From Kribbella sp. VKM Ac-2568 (GTDB taxonomy: Bacteria; Actinomycetota; Actinomycetes; Propionibacteriales; Kribbellaceae), in assembly GCF_004345365.1 (NCBI RefSeq), contig NZ_SLVF01000014.1:62001-126000 (forward strand): 64,000 nucleotides of DNA. The letters are read 5' to 3'. Numbering within the stretch: the stretch's first letter is position 1; every line of letters begins with the position of its first letter. The position numbers and the translations under genes were made by a program. This document shows, piece after piece, positions 1 through 8,777 of the stretch. The notes under the pieces are model-generated. The model ran no database searches, was not told the DNA's origin, and was given only the letters and a program-made list of their open reading frames with translations.

Positions 1-1586
1 GTCGCCGCCAGGAACTCGGCGTACTCGGCGTTGGTCACCTCGCGGATCGCCACTGGGATCTCGGAGAGCGTGACCTCGCGCAGAACCGTCTGGATGTCGT
101 GCAGACGAGGAGGCAACGGCTTCCACTCCTCGACGTACGGCGCCTGGTCGTACAGCCCGGTCTCGCGCCGCCGGTGCCGAACGGTCAGAGAGCGCTCCCC
201 GGCCGGTACGACGACCGTCGGGCCGAGTGTGGCTCCACCGGTCACCTCCGGTACGGCGACACGCTCCGTCCGAGCGACCGGGAACGCCGAGTCCTTGACA
301 TGCGGCCGGGAGAACGTACCGAGCCGGCGAGCGGTCGCCCGGCAGGTCTGGCCCGCCGTCGCCCCGATCCGGACGATCCCGGCGACCCCACGCCCCGGCA
401 CGACCAGGTGCACCCCGTCGTCGTCCGCGGTGATCGGCACGCCCGAGGTCACGTCGTACCAGTCGCCGACCTGGTCCTCGGAGTGCAGCACGACGCCTTC
501 GAAGTCCTCGTCGTGGCGGTTGATCAGGGTCCAGAAGGTGACGTCGGCCAGCTCGAAGCGCGAGGCGAAGACGCCGTGCGCCCGGGCCTTGTCCGGGATC
601 TCCGGGGTCAGCGGGATCCAGTCGCCGTTGATCAGAACGGGAGAGAACGCTCTCTGCGCCGCCACCATCCGGCGCAGCGTGGCCCGGTCCCTCGCGTTCC
701 AGCCGACCCAGGCGGAGAACACGGACTCCCAGACCAGGATGCCGACGCCGTTCACCCAGGCGGACTGCAGTTCGTCGCTGTGGTCGCGGTTCCAGCGGCG
801 GGTGTGGTGCATCATGTGCCGGCGCTCGAACAGGTGCGCCCGCAGGACGCCGGGCGCCCGGGTGTCGGCGAACCACTGCGCCCAGGACAGCGCGTGGTCC
901 GCGATCCTTGCCAACGGCAACCTCGACTCGCCCTCGAAGGCGATCGCCGGATTCACCTTGCGCAGCGCCCGGGTGAAGGCCGGGTCGCCCTCCTTCAACG
1001 TGTCGAGAAAGGCGCCGTCGGCACCGAAGTCGGCGACCAGCGCGGCGAACTCCTCGGCGTCGGACCGGGCGGCCCGGCGGGTGCCGACGTCCCACGGGTT
1101 GTAGTCGAAGAAGACCTTCAGCCCGAGGTCGTGCAATGCGTCGATCAGTTCCTTCAGCCCCGGCACCTCACGGTAGAAGTCGAACTGGTTGCGCGAGTCG
1201 ATCCCGATCACCGGGTACGCGTGCCACAGCACCACCGCGTCGTACCCGCCGAAGTCCTCGATCCCTTGCCGGACGAACTTCTCCGGCGTGAACCGGCCCG
1301 CGTCCACGTCGTACAGCTGGTCGTCCCACAGCCAGACCAGCGCCACCGAGTACGCCGTCTGGGTCCACTCGCGGCCAGGCACCTCATAGTGCGTGCCGCC
1401 GTCGTACCGGGTCCGGTCGTAGGCGCCCATCAACCACTCGGCGAGCTTGCCGCGCCAGCGGGGCAGGTCGGCCGGGTCGTCGGGGGCGCCGAGGATCTTG
1501 GCGTCGTCGAGGAAGGCCGGGTCGGCTCGCAGACCGAGGTCGACCTTGGCGGGCTGGTCGATCGGCCTGGGCTCGAGGGGGTTCAC
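1..1586 (-). CDS. Barrel-like glycoside hydrolase-type protein with FGE-like C-terminus (3' end outside window)
   Basis: The frame is open from a GTG at 1586 to the window edge (528 codons seen, no stop). The start follows a GGAGG site 7 nt upstream and overlaps the kinase stop as GTGA, so it is probably translationally coupled. Residues of about 80-250 read like an alpha/beta barrel of a carbohydrate-active enzyme (DAVVLWHAYPVIGID, FGADGAFLDTL, PAIAFEGES), followed by beta-rich sequence. The last visible residues (IPVAIREVTNAEYAEFL) resemble the opening of FGE-sulfatase/SUMF1-like domains, which usually carry a PVTNxxYxxF stretch. I cannot name the hydrolase family or substrate. As last gene of the kinase/glycohydrolase unit it probably acts on the same compound. 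Confidence 0.6.
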   Translation of the reverse strand, partial: MNPLEPRPIDQPAKVDLGLRADPAFLDDAKILGAPDDPADLPRWRGKLAEWLMGAYDRTRYDGGTHYEVPGREWTQTAYSVALVWLWDDQLYDVDAGRFTPEKFVRQGIEDFGGYDAVVLWHAYPVIGIDSRNQFDFYREVPGLKELIDALHDLGLKVFFDYNPWDVGTRRAARSDAEEFAALVADFGADGAFLDTLKEGDPAFTRALRKVNPAIAFEGESRLPLARIADHALSWAQWFADTRAPGVLRAHLFERRHMMHHTRRWNRDHSDELQSAWVNGVGILVWESVFSAWVGWNARDRATLRRMVAAQRAFSPVLINGDWIPLTPEIPDKARAHGVFASRFELADVTFWTLINRHDEDFEGVVLHSEDQVGDWYDVTSGVPITADDDGVHLVVPGRGVAGIVRIGATAGQTCRATARRLGTFSRPHVKDSAFPVARTERVAVPEVTGGATLGPTVVVPAGERSLTVRHRRRETGLYDQAPYVEEWKPLPPRLHDIQTVLREVTLSEIPVAIREVTNAEYAEFLAA

Positions 1587-2492
1587 AGGTATACCTCCGC
1601 ATAACGCGCGTCGATGACTTCCCCGTGAGGCACCGATGGGATCGCTCCCCCGGTTTGAACGCTCAATGAAGCAGCAACGTTAGCGCGTCGGACCGCATTC
1701 GTCAGGTCGCGCCCAGTGGTTGGCGCGGTAGTCGAGACGGTAGTTGATGCGGCAGCCAATGTCGCGGCCAGTACTCCGCAGAAGGTGTCGCCGGCCGCGG
1801 TGGTGTCGACCACCTCGACCGGCACGCCCGGGACCCGGATTTCCGCGGCGTCCCGGGTCAGGATCACCGCTCCCTCGGCGCCCAACGTGACCACCGCGGC
1901 GGGCACCCGTTCCAGCAGCGCCGACAGTTTCGGACCCCCCACAGCCTCGGCCTCCGTCTCGTTCACCACCAGCAGGTCGACGTGCGCGAGCAACTCGTCC
2001 GAGAGCTCCGCCGCGGGCGCCGCGTTGAGCACGAAGTACGAGCTCGCCGCCGCTGCCGCCTGCACCGTACCGAACGGGATCTCCAGTTGGGCAAGGACTA
2101 TTTTCGCCTCGCGCACGGCGCGGAGCGCCTGCTCGGACAGCTCGAGCGTCGCGTTGGCCGACGGTGCGACGACGATCGAGTTCTCCCCGTCCTCGGCGAC
2201 CGTGATGATCGCCGTACCGGTCGGCTGGTCGGAGGTCGAGACGAGAGACAGGTCGACCCCGGCCTCGCCGAGCGCGTCCCGCAGCAAGGTCCCGCCGTCA
2301 TCCGCGCCGAGCGCGGCGACGAACGCGGTCGAGGCGCCGGACCGCGCGGCCGCGACCGCCTGGTTGGCACCCTTGCCGCCCGGCCCGCGGGTCAGCCCGC
2401 CGGCCAGCACGGTCTCGCCGGGCCGCGGGATCCGCTGGACCGGCAGCACCAGATCCACGTTCGCGCTCCCGACGACTACGACGTCAGCCACG
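1583..2492 (-). CDS. PfkB-family carbohydrate kinase, ribokinase-like
   Basis: About 303 residues, the usual ribokinase length. The N-terminal PfkB signature (GGKGANQAVAAARSG) and the C-terminal signature with the catalytic aspartate (VVDTTAAGDTFCG) are both present. The second motif has TAAGD where most members have TGAGD, a conservative change. The family phosphorylates sugars or nucleosides with ATP in the cytoplasm; ribose is the likeliest substrate, by resemblance only. The GTG at 2492 is preferred because GGGGAG lies just upstream and it overlaps the preceding stop by 9 nt; an ATG at 2509 would add six residues. It lies between an ADP-ribosylglycohydrolase and the barrel protein, suggesting it phosphorylates the sugar they release. 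Confidence 0.85.
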
Positions 2493-3797
2493 CCGCTCCC
2501 CCTCGTCACTCGTCGCCGCCGCCACAGTCCGGGCGGCCAGCTCGTCGATCGCCACCTGGTTCATCCCGGGCAGGCTGGTGGCGATCCGGTTGTCCAATGG
2601 TCTGGACCACTCTGCCGGAACGCCGAGCACCGCGCCAAGTACCGCCCCGACAGTCGCGCCGGCCGAGTCGGTGTCCCACCCGCCCATCACCGCCCGGCCG
2701 ATCCCGGTGGCGAAGTCCGGCGCGGTCAGCGCGTACGCCGTGAGGGCGCTGTTGTTGACCGAGTGCACCCAGTGCAGATGCCCGTACGCCGAGTGCAGCG
2801 CGTCGAGCGCCTCGTCCAGCGGAGCGTCGGCGAGGGACAACCCGAACCGAACGGCCCGGGCGATCTCACCATCGGCGTCGACCACCTCGAGACCGGCCAG
2901 CGCGACCTCGCGTGGATCGTCGAGCACCATGGCCGCCGCCGACATCGCCGCCACCCACAGCGCACCGTCGACACCCGAGCCGGTGTGGCTCAGCCGTGCG
3001 TCCGCCAGGGCGAGCTGAGCCGCGGCCATCCGGTCCCCCGGGCGCGTCCAGCCATAGGCATCGGTCCGGATCTGCGCGCCGATCCACTCGCGGAACGGAT
3101 TCCGCACCAGCGCCGCCTGCAGCGGATCGACCCCTTCGAGAAGGTTGCGATAGGCAACCCGCTCGGCGGTGAACACCCGGCCGGCCGGCAGCTCGCCGAG
3201 CCACGCCTGCGCCACGTCCTCGGTGGTCAACGCCGAACCGTGCCGCTCCACCAACTGCAGCGCCAGGATCGCGAAGTTCAGGTCGTCGTCCTCGGGCATC
3301 CCGTCGATGACCTCACGCAGACTGGTCGGCTTCGACCGCCGGTTCCACGGCCACTTCGCCTGCACCTCGTCAGGCACTCCGACCGCGGTGATGTACTGCG
3401 TCAGCGGCCACTGCCCGGAGATCTCCAGGATCTCGCGGATGCCCTCGCGCGGGATCTTCTCCACGGGCTTGCCGAGCAAGTTGCCCGCGGCCCGGCCTAG
3501 CCACGCGTTCAGCACGCGCTCCGACAGGTCGGCCGATCCGGTCAGCTTGTCCAGCACCGGGATCACCGGCGGCGTCCACGCGGGAGTCCGCGAGTCCAGT
3601 TCGGCCAGCAACGCGCGGGCCAACTCCCGCAACTCCGCCGTCGCCGGCTTGTCGGAGGCACCCGACACCGGAGCGTCCGCAGTACCGCCGGCTCGGCGCC
3701 AGCGATCCTCGACGTCCGCGACGTCGACACCCTCTGCACGGCCTTGGACCAGCTGGTGCGGCAGCAGGTCCTCCGGCTGCACCCAGGTCAGTCTCAT
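2484..3797 (-). CDS. ADP-ribosylglycohydrolase-family protein (first copy)
   Basis: 437 residues from an ATG at 3797 with a GGAAGG site about 10 nt upstream; an in-frame start further up (3845) is less likely because it would use up the divergent promoter. Family signatures are an acidic cluster (PEDDDLNFAILALQ) in place of the usual TDDT metal ligands and the C-terminal GGWDTDSAGATVGA, equivalent to GxDTDT. Members remove ADP-ribose or related ribosyl groups from protein, DNA or small molecules using two metal ions. About 95 N-terminal residues precede the core, which the second copy lacks. It overlaps the kinase gene. The actual substrate is unknown; its setting among sugar genes argues for a small-molecule glycoside. 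Confidence 0.8.
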   Translation of the reverse strand: MRLTWVQPEDLLPHQLVQGRAEGVDVADVEDRWRRAGGTADAPVSGASDKPATAELRELARALLAELDSRTPAWTPPVIPVLDKLTGSADLSERVLNAWLGRAAGNLLGKPVEKIPREGIREILEISGQWPLTQYITAVGVPDEVQAKWPWNRRSKPTSLREVIDGMPEDDDLNFAILALQLVERHGSALTTEDVAQAWLGELPAGRVFTAERVAYRNLLEGVDPLQAALVRNPFREWIGAQIRTDAYGWTRPGDRMAAAQLALADARLSHTGSGVDGALWVAAMSAAAMVLDDPREVALAGLEVVDADGEIARAVRFGLSLADAPLDEALDALHSAYGHLHWVHSVNNSALTAYALTAPDFATGIGRAVMGGWDTDSAGATVGAVLGAVLGVPAEWSRPLDNRIATSLPGMNQVAIDELAARTVAAATSDEGERRG

Positions 3798-3828
3798 CGG
3801 AGCATTTCCTTCCACATCGCCTGTTGCG

Positions 3829-3849
3829 CCAGGTGAAACGCGCACCTGG
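3829..3849. promoter_or_regulatory. Palindrome in the divergent promoter region (possible operator)
   Basis: CCAGGTG, seven bases, then CACCTGG: perfect 7-bp arms in the 86-bp gap between the divergent glycohydrolase (start 3797) and PhoD phosphatase (start 3884). The position suits a shared operator, but no regulator can be assigned. Confidence 0.35.
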
Positions 3850-3883
3850 TCACTCGTCTCACTGCGGCTCGATACTGCGTCAC

Positions 3884-5479
3884 ATGCTCTCCGCCGCCCG
3901 AGGTCTCGCCGCTGCCAAAGCCACTCGCCGTACTTTCCTCAGTGTCACCGGAGCCGCCGCCGCGCTGGCCCTCACCGGCAACCTGCCTGGTGTTGGCGCC
4001 ACCGGCAGGCCGAAGCCCATCGGCAACCGACCGCTGTTCACCCTGGGAGTCGCCTCGGGTGATCCGCTGCCGGATGCCGTGGTGATCTGGACCCGGCTCG
4101 CGCCCGGACCGCTGGAACCGTTCGGCGGCATGGACGACTACGCCGTGGGGGTCGACTGGGAGGTCGCCGAGGATGAGCAGTTCCGACGGATCGTGCGCCG
4201 CGGGAAGGCTCAGGCGCGCCCCGAGTACGCGCACACCGTGCACGTCGACGTCCGCGGGTTGCGGCCCTGGCGGCATTACTTCTACCGGTTCCGCGTCGGC
4301 GCGCAGATCAGCCCGGTCGGACGCACCCGAACAGCGCCGGCCGCGACGGACCAGCCCGAGGTGACGATGGCGGTCGCGTCCTGCCAGGCCTTCTACGACG
4401 GGTACTACACGGCGTACCAGGACGTCGCCCGGCGCGACCATGATGTGGTGCTCTTCCTCGGCGACTACATCTACGAGGTCGGTGTCGGTCCGACGGCCGG
4501 GGTGCGCAACCAGGAGGTCCCGGTCGACTTCGCCGGCGAGATCTTCACGCTGGACGAGTACCGGGCGCGGTATGCGCTGCACAAGACCGACCCTGACCTG
4601 CAGGCCGCACATGCCGCCTCGGCCTGGGTGGTCACGCTCGACGACCACGAGGTCGAGGGCAACTGGGCCGGGTACATCTCCGAGGACGGGCTGTCCGAGG
4701 CGGAGTTCCTGGTCCGCCGGGCGAACGGGTTCCGGGCCTACTGGGAGCACATGCCGCTGCGGCTCGACCAGTCCGCCGACGGTCCGTCGATCCGCTTGCA
4801 CCGGCACCTCCGGTACGGCCGGACCGCCGACCTGAGCGTCCTGGACACCCGGCAGTTCCGCTCCGACCAACCTGGCGACGGAAGCTGGCTGCCGCCGGAT
4901 GAGGTGTCGCTCGACCCGGCCCGGACCCTCACCGGCGCAGCCCAGGAACGCTGGCTGCTGGACAATCTGCGGCGATCCACCGGCCGCTGGAACGTCGTCG
5001 CCCAGCAGGTCGCGATGGCCCAGCTGGACCGCAAGACCGGCGCGGGGCTGGAAGTGCCGATGGACACCTGGAATGGGTACGCCGCTTCCCGTCAGCGAGT
5101 GCTCTCCGGAGTTCGCGACCGCGGTGTGCGCAATCTCGTCGTCCTCACCGGCGACCTCCATCGCAGCGTCGCGTCCGACCTGAAGCCGGACTTCGACGAC
5201 CCGTCCTCGCCCGTCGTCGGCAGTGAGTTCGTCACCACGTCGATCTCGTCCGGCAAGGACGGCGTCGACGTCGACACCACCGGCCGCGCGCTGCTCGCCG
5301 AGAACCCGCACGTCAAGTACCAGAACGTCCAGCGCGGCTACCTCAGCTGCACCCTCGACCGCGAGCGCTGGACGTCGGAGTTCCGCATCGTCGACCGCGT
5401 CACCACGCCCGGCGGTACGCCGTCCACCCGCGCCACCCTGGTCGTCGAGAACGGCGTCCCCGGCGTCAACCAGGCCTGA
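3884..5479 (+). CDS. phoD: PhoD-like alkaline phosphatase/phosphodiesterase, Tat-exported
   Basis: 531 residues from ATG 3884. The N-terminus carries a twin-arginine motif (TRRTFLSVTGAAAALALTG), so the enzyme is probably exported folded by Tat, as known PhoD enzymes are. Core motifs are FLGDYIYE, LDDHEVEGNWAG and TGDLHRSVASD, the metal-binding aspartate and histidine positions of the PhoD metallophosphatase domain, which hydrolyses phosphate mono- and diesters outside the cell. An in-frame ATG at 3824 would put extra residues before the Tat signal and is rejected. A secreted F5/8C-like protein follows 15 bp downstream in the same direction. The pair is inserted between two halves of the sugar cluster on the other strand. 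Confidence 0.9.
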   Translation: MLSAARGLAAAKATRRTFLSVTGAAAALALTGNLPGVGATGRPKPIGNRPLFTLGVASGDPLPDAVVIWTRLAPGPLEPFGGMDDYAVGVDWEVAEDEQFRRIVRRGKAQARPEYAHTVHVDVRGLRPWRHYFYRFRVGAQISPVGRTRTAPAATDQPEVTMAVASCQAFYDGYYTAYQDVARRDHDVVLFLGDYIYEVGVGPTAGVRNQEVPVDFAGEIFTLDEYRARYALHKTDPDLQAAHAASAWVVTLDDHEVEGNWAGYISEDGLSEAEFLVRRANGFRAYWEHMPLRLDQSADGPSIRLHRHLRYGRTADLSVLDTRQFRSDQPGDGSWLPPDEVSLDPARTLTGAAQERWLLDNLRRSTGRWNVVAQQVAMAQLDRKTGAGLEVPMDTWNGYAASRQRVLSGVRDRGVRNLVVLTGDLHRSVASDLKPDFDDPSSPVVGSEFVTTSISSGKDGVDVDTTGRALLAENPHVKYQNVQRGYLSCTLDRERWTSEFRIVDRVTTPGGTPSTRATLVVENGVPGVNQA

Positions 5480-5494
5480 ACGGATCGGAGCACC

Positions 5495-6322
5495 ATGAAA
5501 CGCGCCGCCCTGCTCGCCGTACCGCTCGCTCTGCTCGCCCCCGCGCTGGCCGTTGCCAACGGCAAGAGTCAGGTCACCGTCAGCGCCACCCCACAGCCCG
5601 TCGAGGTGGTGCCGCTGCCCTGCTTCCCGTCCGGCCGGCTCGCCCTCGGGATGACCAACACCGGCCGTAAGCCGATGATCGCCGACATGCGGATCAGCGC
5701 CGGGGCTCCGCTGATCCTGTCGCGCCACCAGTTCTCCAGCTATCTCCCGGTCGGCCAACTCGTCACCGCGCCGCTCGACGTACGCGTCCCGCGCGGTACA
5801 CCGGAGGGCACCTTCACCGTCGACCTCGCCGCCGAGGGGCAACGACTCAGCGCTCCTGTAGTCGTCAAGCCAGCGCCGCCCAAGGGTCCCGGTGACAACC
5901 TGCTGCTCGGCGAGCAGGCCGTCGCCTCGTCGACGCACGGGAACATGAAGCTCTGCGGCGGTGTCGACGGCAACAGCGACTCCGAGCAATGGGGTGCCAG
6001 TGGTTGGCACGACGCCACCAAGGGCGCCTTCCCCGACTCGTACGGCGTCGACTTCACCGCTCCGACCACCGTCGGCCGGGTCGAGCTCCAGACCCTCGAC
6101 TCGATCCGCTACCCGGCGGCCGTGATGGGTGTCCGCGACTTCGACGTCCAGGTTCGCGTCGGCGGCGCCTGGACCACCGTCGCGGAGCTCCGCGGCAATG
6201 TCGAGGGACACGTGAAGGTCACGTTCACCCCGATCGTCGCGGAGTCCGTGCGAGTCGTCGTGCAGGACTCCAACGACCACGGGTACTCCCGGATCGTGGA
6301 ACTGCAGGCGTTCGACAGCTGA
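5495..6322 (+). CDS. Secreted protein with F5/8 type C (discoidin-like) domain
   Basis: 275 residues with a Sec signal peptide (MKRAALLAVPLALLAPALA, probable cleavage after AVA) and a GGAG site before the ATG. Residues of about 25-125 form an uncharacterised beta-rich region. Residues of about 135-275 resemble F5/8C carbohydrate-binding domains (NLLLGEQAVASST, WHDATKGAFPDSYGVDF, VRVVVQDSNDHG, IVELQAF). Such domains bind glycans or lipid headgroups outside the cell. No catalytic motif is visible. It is probably co-transcribed with the PhoD gene, and its stop lies 2 bp from the convergent stop of the second glycohydrolase. Confidence 0.75.
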   Translation: MKRAALLAVPLALLAPALAVANGKSQVTVSATPQPVEVVPLPCFPSGRLALGMTNTGRKPMIADMRISAGAPLILSRHQFSSYLPVGQLVTAPLDVRVPRGTPEGTFTVDLAAEGQRLSAPVVVKPAPPKGPGDNLLLGEQAVASSTHGNMKLCGGVDGNSDSEQWGASGWHDATKGAFPDSYGVDFTAPTTVGRVELQTLDSIRYPAAVMGVRDFDVQVRVGGAWTTVAELRGNVEGHVKVTFTPIVAESVRVVVQDSNDHGYSRIVELQAFDS

Positions 6323-6324
6323 CA

Positions 6325-7473
6325 TCAGGTCAGGGCGTCCAGGGCGGCTGTACGCCGGGCCCACCGCTCGGCGTCGGCCTGGTGCAGGTCCTTCGCGACC
6401 GAGGCCATCACGCGGCCGGGCTGCTCCAGATCGGTCTTGCTCGCCTCGGCGATGGTCGTCGCCCAGTCCGCCGGTACGCCGGCCCGGCCGCTCAGCGCCC
6501 CGGTGATCGCGCCCGCCATCGACGCGATCGAGTCGGCGTCGCGGCCGTAGTTCGTCCCGCCCAGGACGGCCTGGCGCACGTCGCCACCCGACACGAGCAC
6601 GAACCCGAGCGCCACCGGCAGTTCTTCGATCGCCTTGCTCCGGCTCGGCCGCCGGGCGTCCAGCGACTGGTCCCGGTAGTCCGGCCCGACCGTGTCGAAC
6701 GGCTCGACCGCCTTGCGCAGCAAGGGAATCGCCTCTTCCCAGTCCGTCACCCCGTCGGCGGCGTCGACGATCGCCTCCACCGCGGACCGGGTGCCGTCCT
6801 TGGCCAGCGCCAGTGCCTGCTCGACGGCGGACGAGGCCGTTGCCCCGGGCACCATCGCGGCCGCGACCGCCGCGGCGAACACCCCGGCGGCCTCCCGTCC
6901 GTAGCTCGACTGGTGGGCGCCGGCCAGGTCGATCGCCTCGGCGTAGGCACCGGCGGGATCGCCGGCATTGGCGATCCCGACCGGCGCCACGTACATCGCC
7001 GCGCCACAGTTCACGATGTTGCCGACGCCCGCCTCGCGCGGGTCGATGTGCCCGTAGTGCAACCGCGCGACGAGCCACTTCTCGGCCAGGAAGACCCGTT
7101 GCAGCAGCAACGCGTCCGCCTCGAGCTCGGGGACCCAGCGGCGGCCCGACAGCATCTTCGGGACCAGCGACTCGGCGATCGCGTACGCGTCCAGGTGCGC
7201 GCGGCGTTCGTCGTACACCTCGACCAGCGCGTGCGTCATCAACGTGTCGTCGGTGATGTGCCCGTCGCCCTTGTGGTACGGCGCGATCGGCCGGGCGTTG
7301 CGCCAGTCGTCGTACCAGGGGCCGACGATGCCGGTCACCCAGCCGCTGTGCCGCTCCCGGATCGCCTCGGGGGTCCAGCCCTCGACGGCGCCACCGATCG
7401 CGTCGCCGACCGCCGAGCCGACGAGGGCCCCTACCGACTTGTCTTCGAGCACTGTGCTGGTCTCCTCGGGCAT
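6325..7473 (-). CDS. ADP-ribosylglycohydrolase-family protein (second copy)
   Basis: 382 residues starting at the ATG that overlaps the preceding stop by one base (TGATG), a junction that implies coupling. The canonical family motifs are intact: AVGDAIGGAVEG near residue 20-31, HITDDTLMTHALVE near 72-85 (metal-binding TDDT) and NYGRDADSIASMAGAITGAL near the C-terminus (GxDxD). It resembles classic bimetallic ADP-ribosylglycohydrolases more closely than the first copy. Being fused translationally to a solute-binding protein gene, it probably cleaves the compound the ABC importer delivers. Which ribosyl bond it cuts cannot be read from sequence. Confidence 0.87.
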   Translation of the reverse strand: MPEETSTVLEDKSVGALVGSAVGDAIGGAVEGWTPEAIRERHSGWVTGIVGPWYDDWRNARPIAPYHKGDGHITDDTLMTHALVEVYDERRAHLDAYAIAESLVPKMLSGRRWVPELEADALLLQRVFLAEKWLVARLHYGHIDPREAGVGNIVNCGAAMYVAPVGIANAGDPAGAYAEAIDLAGAHQSSYGREAAGVFAAAVAAAMVPGATASSAVEQALALAKDGTRSAVEAIVDAADGVTDWEEAIPLLRKAVEPFDTVGPDYRDQSLDARRPSRSKAIEELPVALGFVLVSGGDVRQAVLGGTNYGRDADSIASMAGAITGALSGRAGVPADWATTIAEASKTDLEQPGRVMASVAKDLHQADAERWARRTAALDALT

Positions 7474-8753
7474 CAGCTGTTGACCTGGCCCCAACCGTCG
7501 TTCAGCTTCTTGCCGAGCGTGACCAGATCGATCTTGTTCGCCAGGAACTCCTGCAGCGCCGGAGTGGCGATCTGATCCTTCCACTTCGGGTAGTTCTCCA
7601 CACTCTGGAACGGCGCCTTGGTCAGCTCGGCCCCGCTGGCCAGCGTCTGGGTCCAGCCGTTCTTGCCACCGGTCGCCTGCTGGATCGCGTCCCGGGCGGC
7701 CTGGGTGGTCGGGATCAGCCAGTCACCCTGACCGACGGCGGCCAGGTTCTCGGCCTTCATGAGGAAGTCGATGAACTGCGCGGACTCCTTGATGTGCTTG
7801 CCCTCGGCCGGCACCGACAGCGTCTGCGGGTTCGCGGCCTGCTTCTCCGAGCTGCCCTTCAGCGGCGGCAGCACCTCCCACTGGAAGCCCTTCGGCGCCT
7901 GCTCGACGATCTGCTGGGCGGCGTAGTTACCGCCGACGATCAACGCGTACTTGCCGCCGAAGAAGCCCGGCAGCACGTCCGAGCCACTCTGGGTCAGCGA
8001 GGTCGGGTCGATCGACTTGTCCGTGTAGGCCATCGCGTTGATCCGCTTCGGCACCTCGAGCTCGGGGTCGCCGATCTTGACCTGGGCGTCGCGGCCGGTG
8101 CCCTCGAAGAAGGCCGCGTCGAAGTTCATCCCGAGGTTCAGCACGGTCGCGGTCGGGCTCTTCAGGCCCCAGCCGAGCCCGTACTTGCCGCCCGCGGTGA
8201 GCTTCTTGGCGTCCGCCTGCAGCTGGTCCCAGCTGAGCGAGTCGCCCGTGGCCGAGACGCCCGCCTGCTTGAGCAGCGCGGAGTTGCCGAACACGACGTA
8301 CGACTGGAGCAGGGTCGGCGCGGCGAACACCTTGCCGTCGCTGGACACCGTGTCCCAGACACCCTGCGGTACGGCGTCCTTCGTCTCCTGGCTCAGGTAC
8401 TGCGAGAGGTCCGCGAGGTACCCCTGGTTCGCGAAGCCGGTGATGTCGGCGGACTCGTCCTGGATCACGTCCGGCGCGGTACCACCCTGGAACTGGGTGA
8501 CGAGCTGGTCGTGCACCGAGTCCCAGCTGCCCTGCACGTACTCGACCTGGATGTTCGGGTTCGCCGCGTTCCAGTCCGCGACGATCTTCTTGGTCGCCGC
8601 GACGGTGGTCTTCTGGAAGGCGAGGCTCTGGAACTTCAGCGTCACCTTCTCCGTGGACCCGCTGTCACCGGAGCTGTTGTCACTGCCTCCACCACAGGCC
8701 GCGAGCGCCACCAGTGCGCCCGCCGCCATCAGGGCGGTCACTACTTTCTTCAT
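7473..8753 (-). CDS. ABC transporter extracellular solute-binding lipoprotein (family 1)
   Basis: 426 residues with a lipoprotein signal (MKKVVTALMAAGALVALAAC, lipobox LAAC), then a Gly/Ser linker. The rest is a family-1 carbohydrate-binding fold (VTLKFQSLAFQKTTV, NPNIQVEYVQGSWDSVHDQL, GTAPDVIQDESADI). It should be anchored to the outer face of the membrane and hand a sugar-like ligand to the two permeases upstream. No ATPase gene is present in the operon; importers of this type often share an MsiK-like ATPase encoded elsewhere. The stop overlaps the next start, tying substrate capture to the glycohydrolase. Confidence 0.93.
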   Translation of the reverse strand: MKKVVTALMAAGALVALAACGGGSDNSSGDSGSTEKVTLKFQSLAFQKTTVAATKKIVADWNAANPNIQVEYVQGSWDSVHDQLVTQFQGGTAPDVIQDESADITGFANQGYLADLSQYLSQETKDAVPQGVWDTVSSDGKVFAAPTLLQSYVVFGNSALLKQAGVSATGDSLSWDQLQADAKKLTAGGKYGLGWGLKSPTATVLNLGMNFDAAFFEGTGRDAQVKIGDPELEVPKRINAMAYTDKSIDPTSLTQSGSDVLPGFFGGKYALIVGGNYAAQQIVEQAPKGFQWEVLPPLKGSSEKQAANPQTLSVPAEGKHIKESAQFIDFLMKAENLAAVGQGDWLIPTTQAARDAIQQATGGKNGWTQTLASGAELTKAPFQSVENYPKWKDQIATPALQEFLANKIDLVTLGKKLNDGWGQVNS

Positions 8754-8777
8754 GTTTTCTCCTCAGGGGGAAGGGAC

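Noticed and set aside
3829..3884. PHO-box-like sequence before phoD
   Set aside because: GGTCACTCG and TCTCACTGCGG resemble half-sites, but their spacing is 9 rather than the expected 11 bp, so PhoP binding is not supported.
3794..7078. A minus-strand open frame of over 1000 codons
   Set aside because: It lies opposite the PhoD and F5/8C genes and crosses the start of another gene; its composition is that of an antisense shadow.
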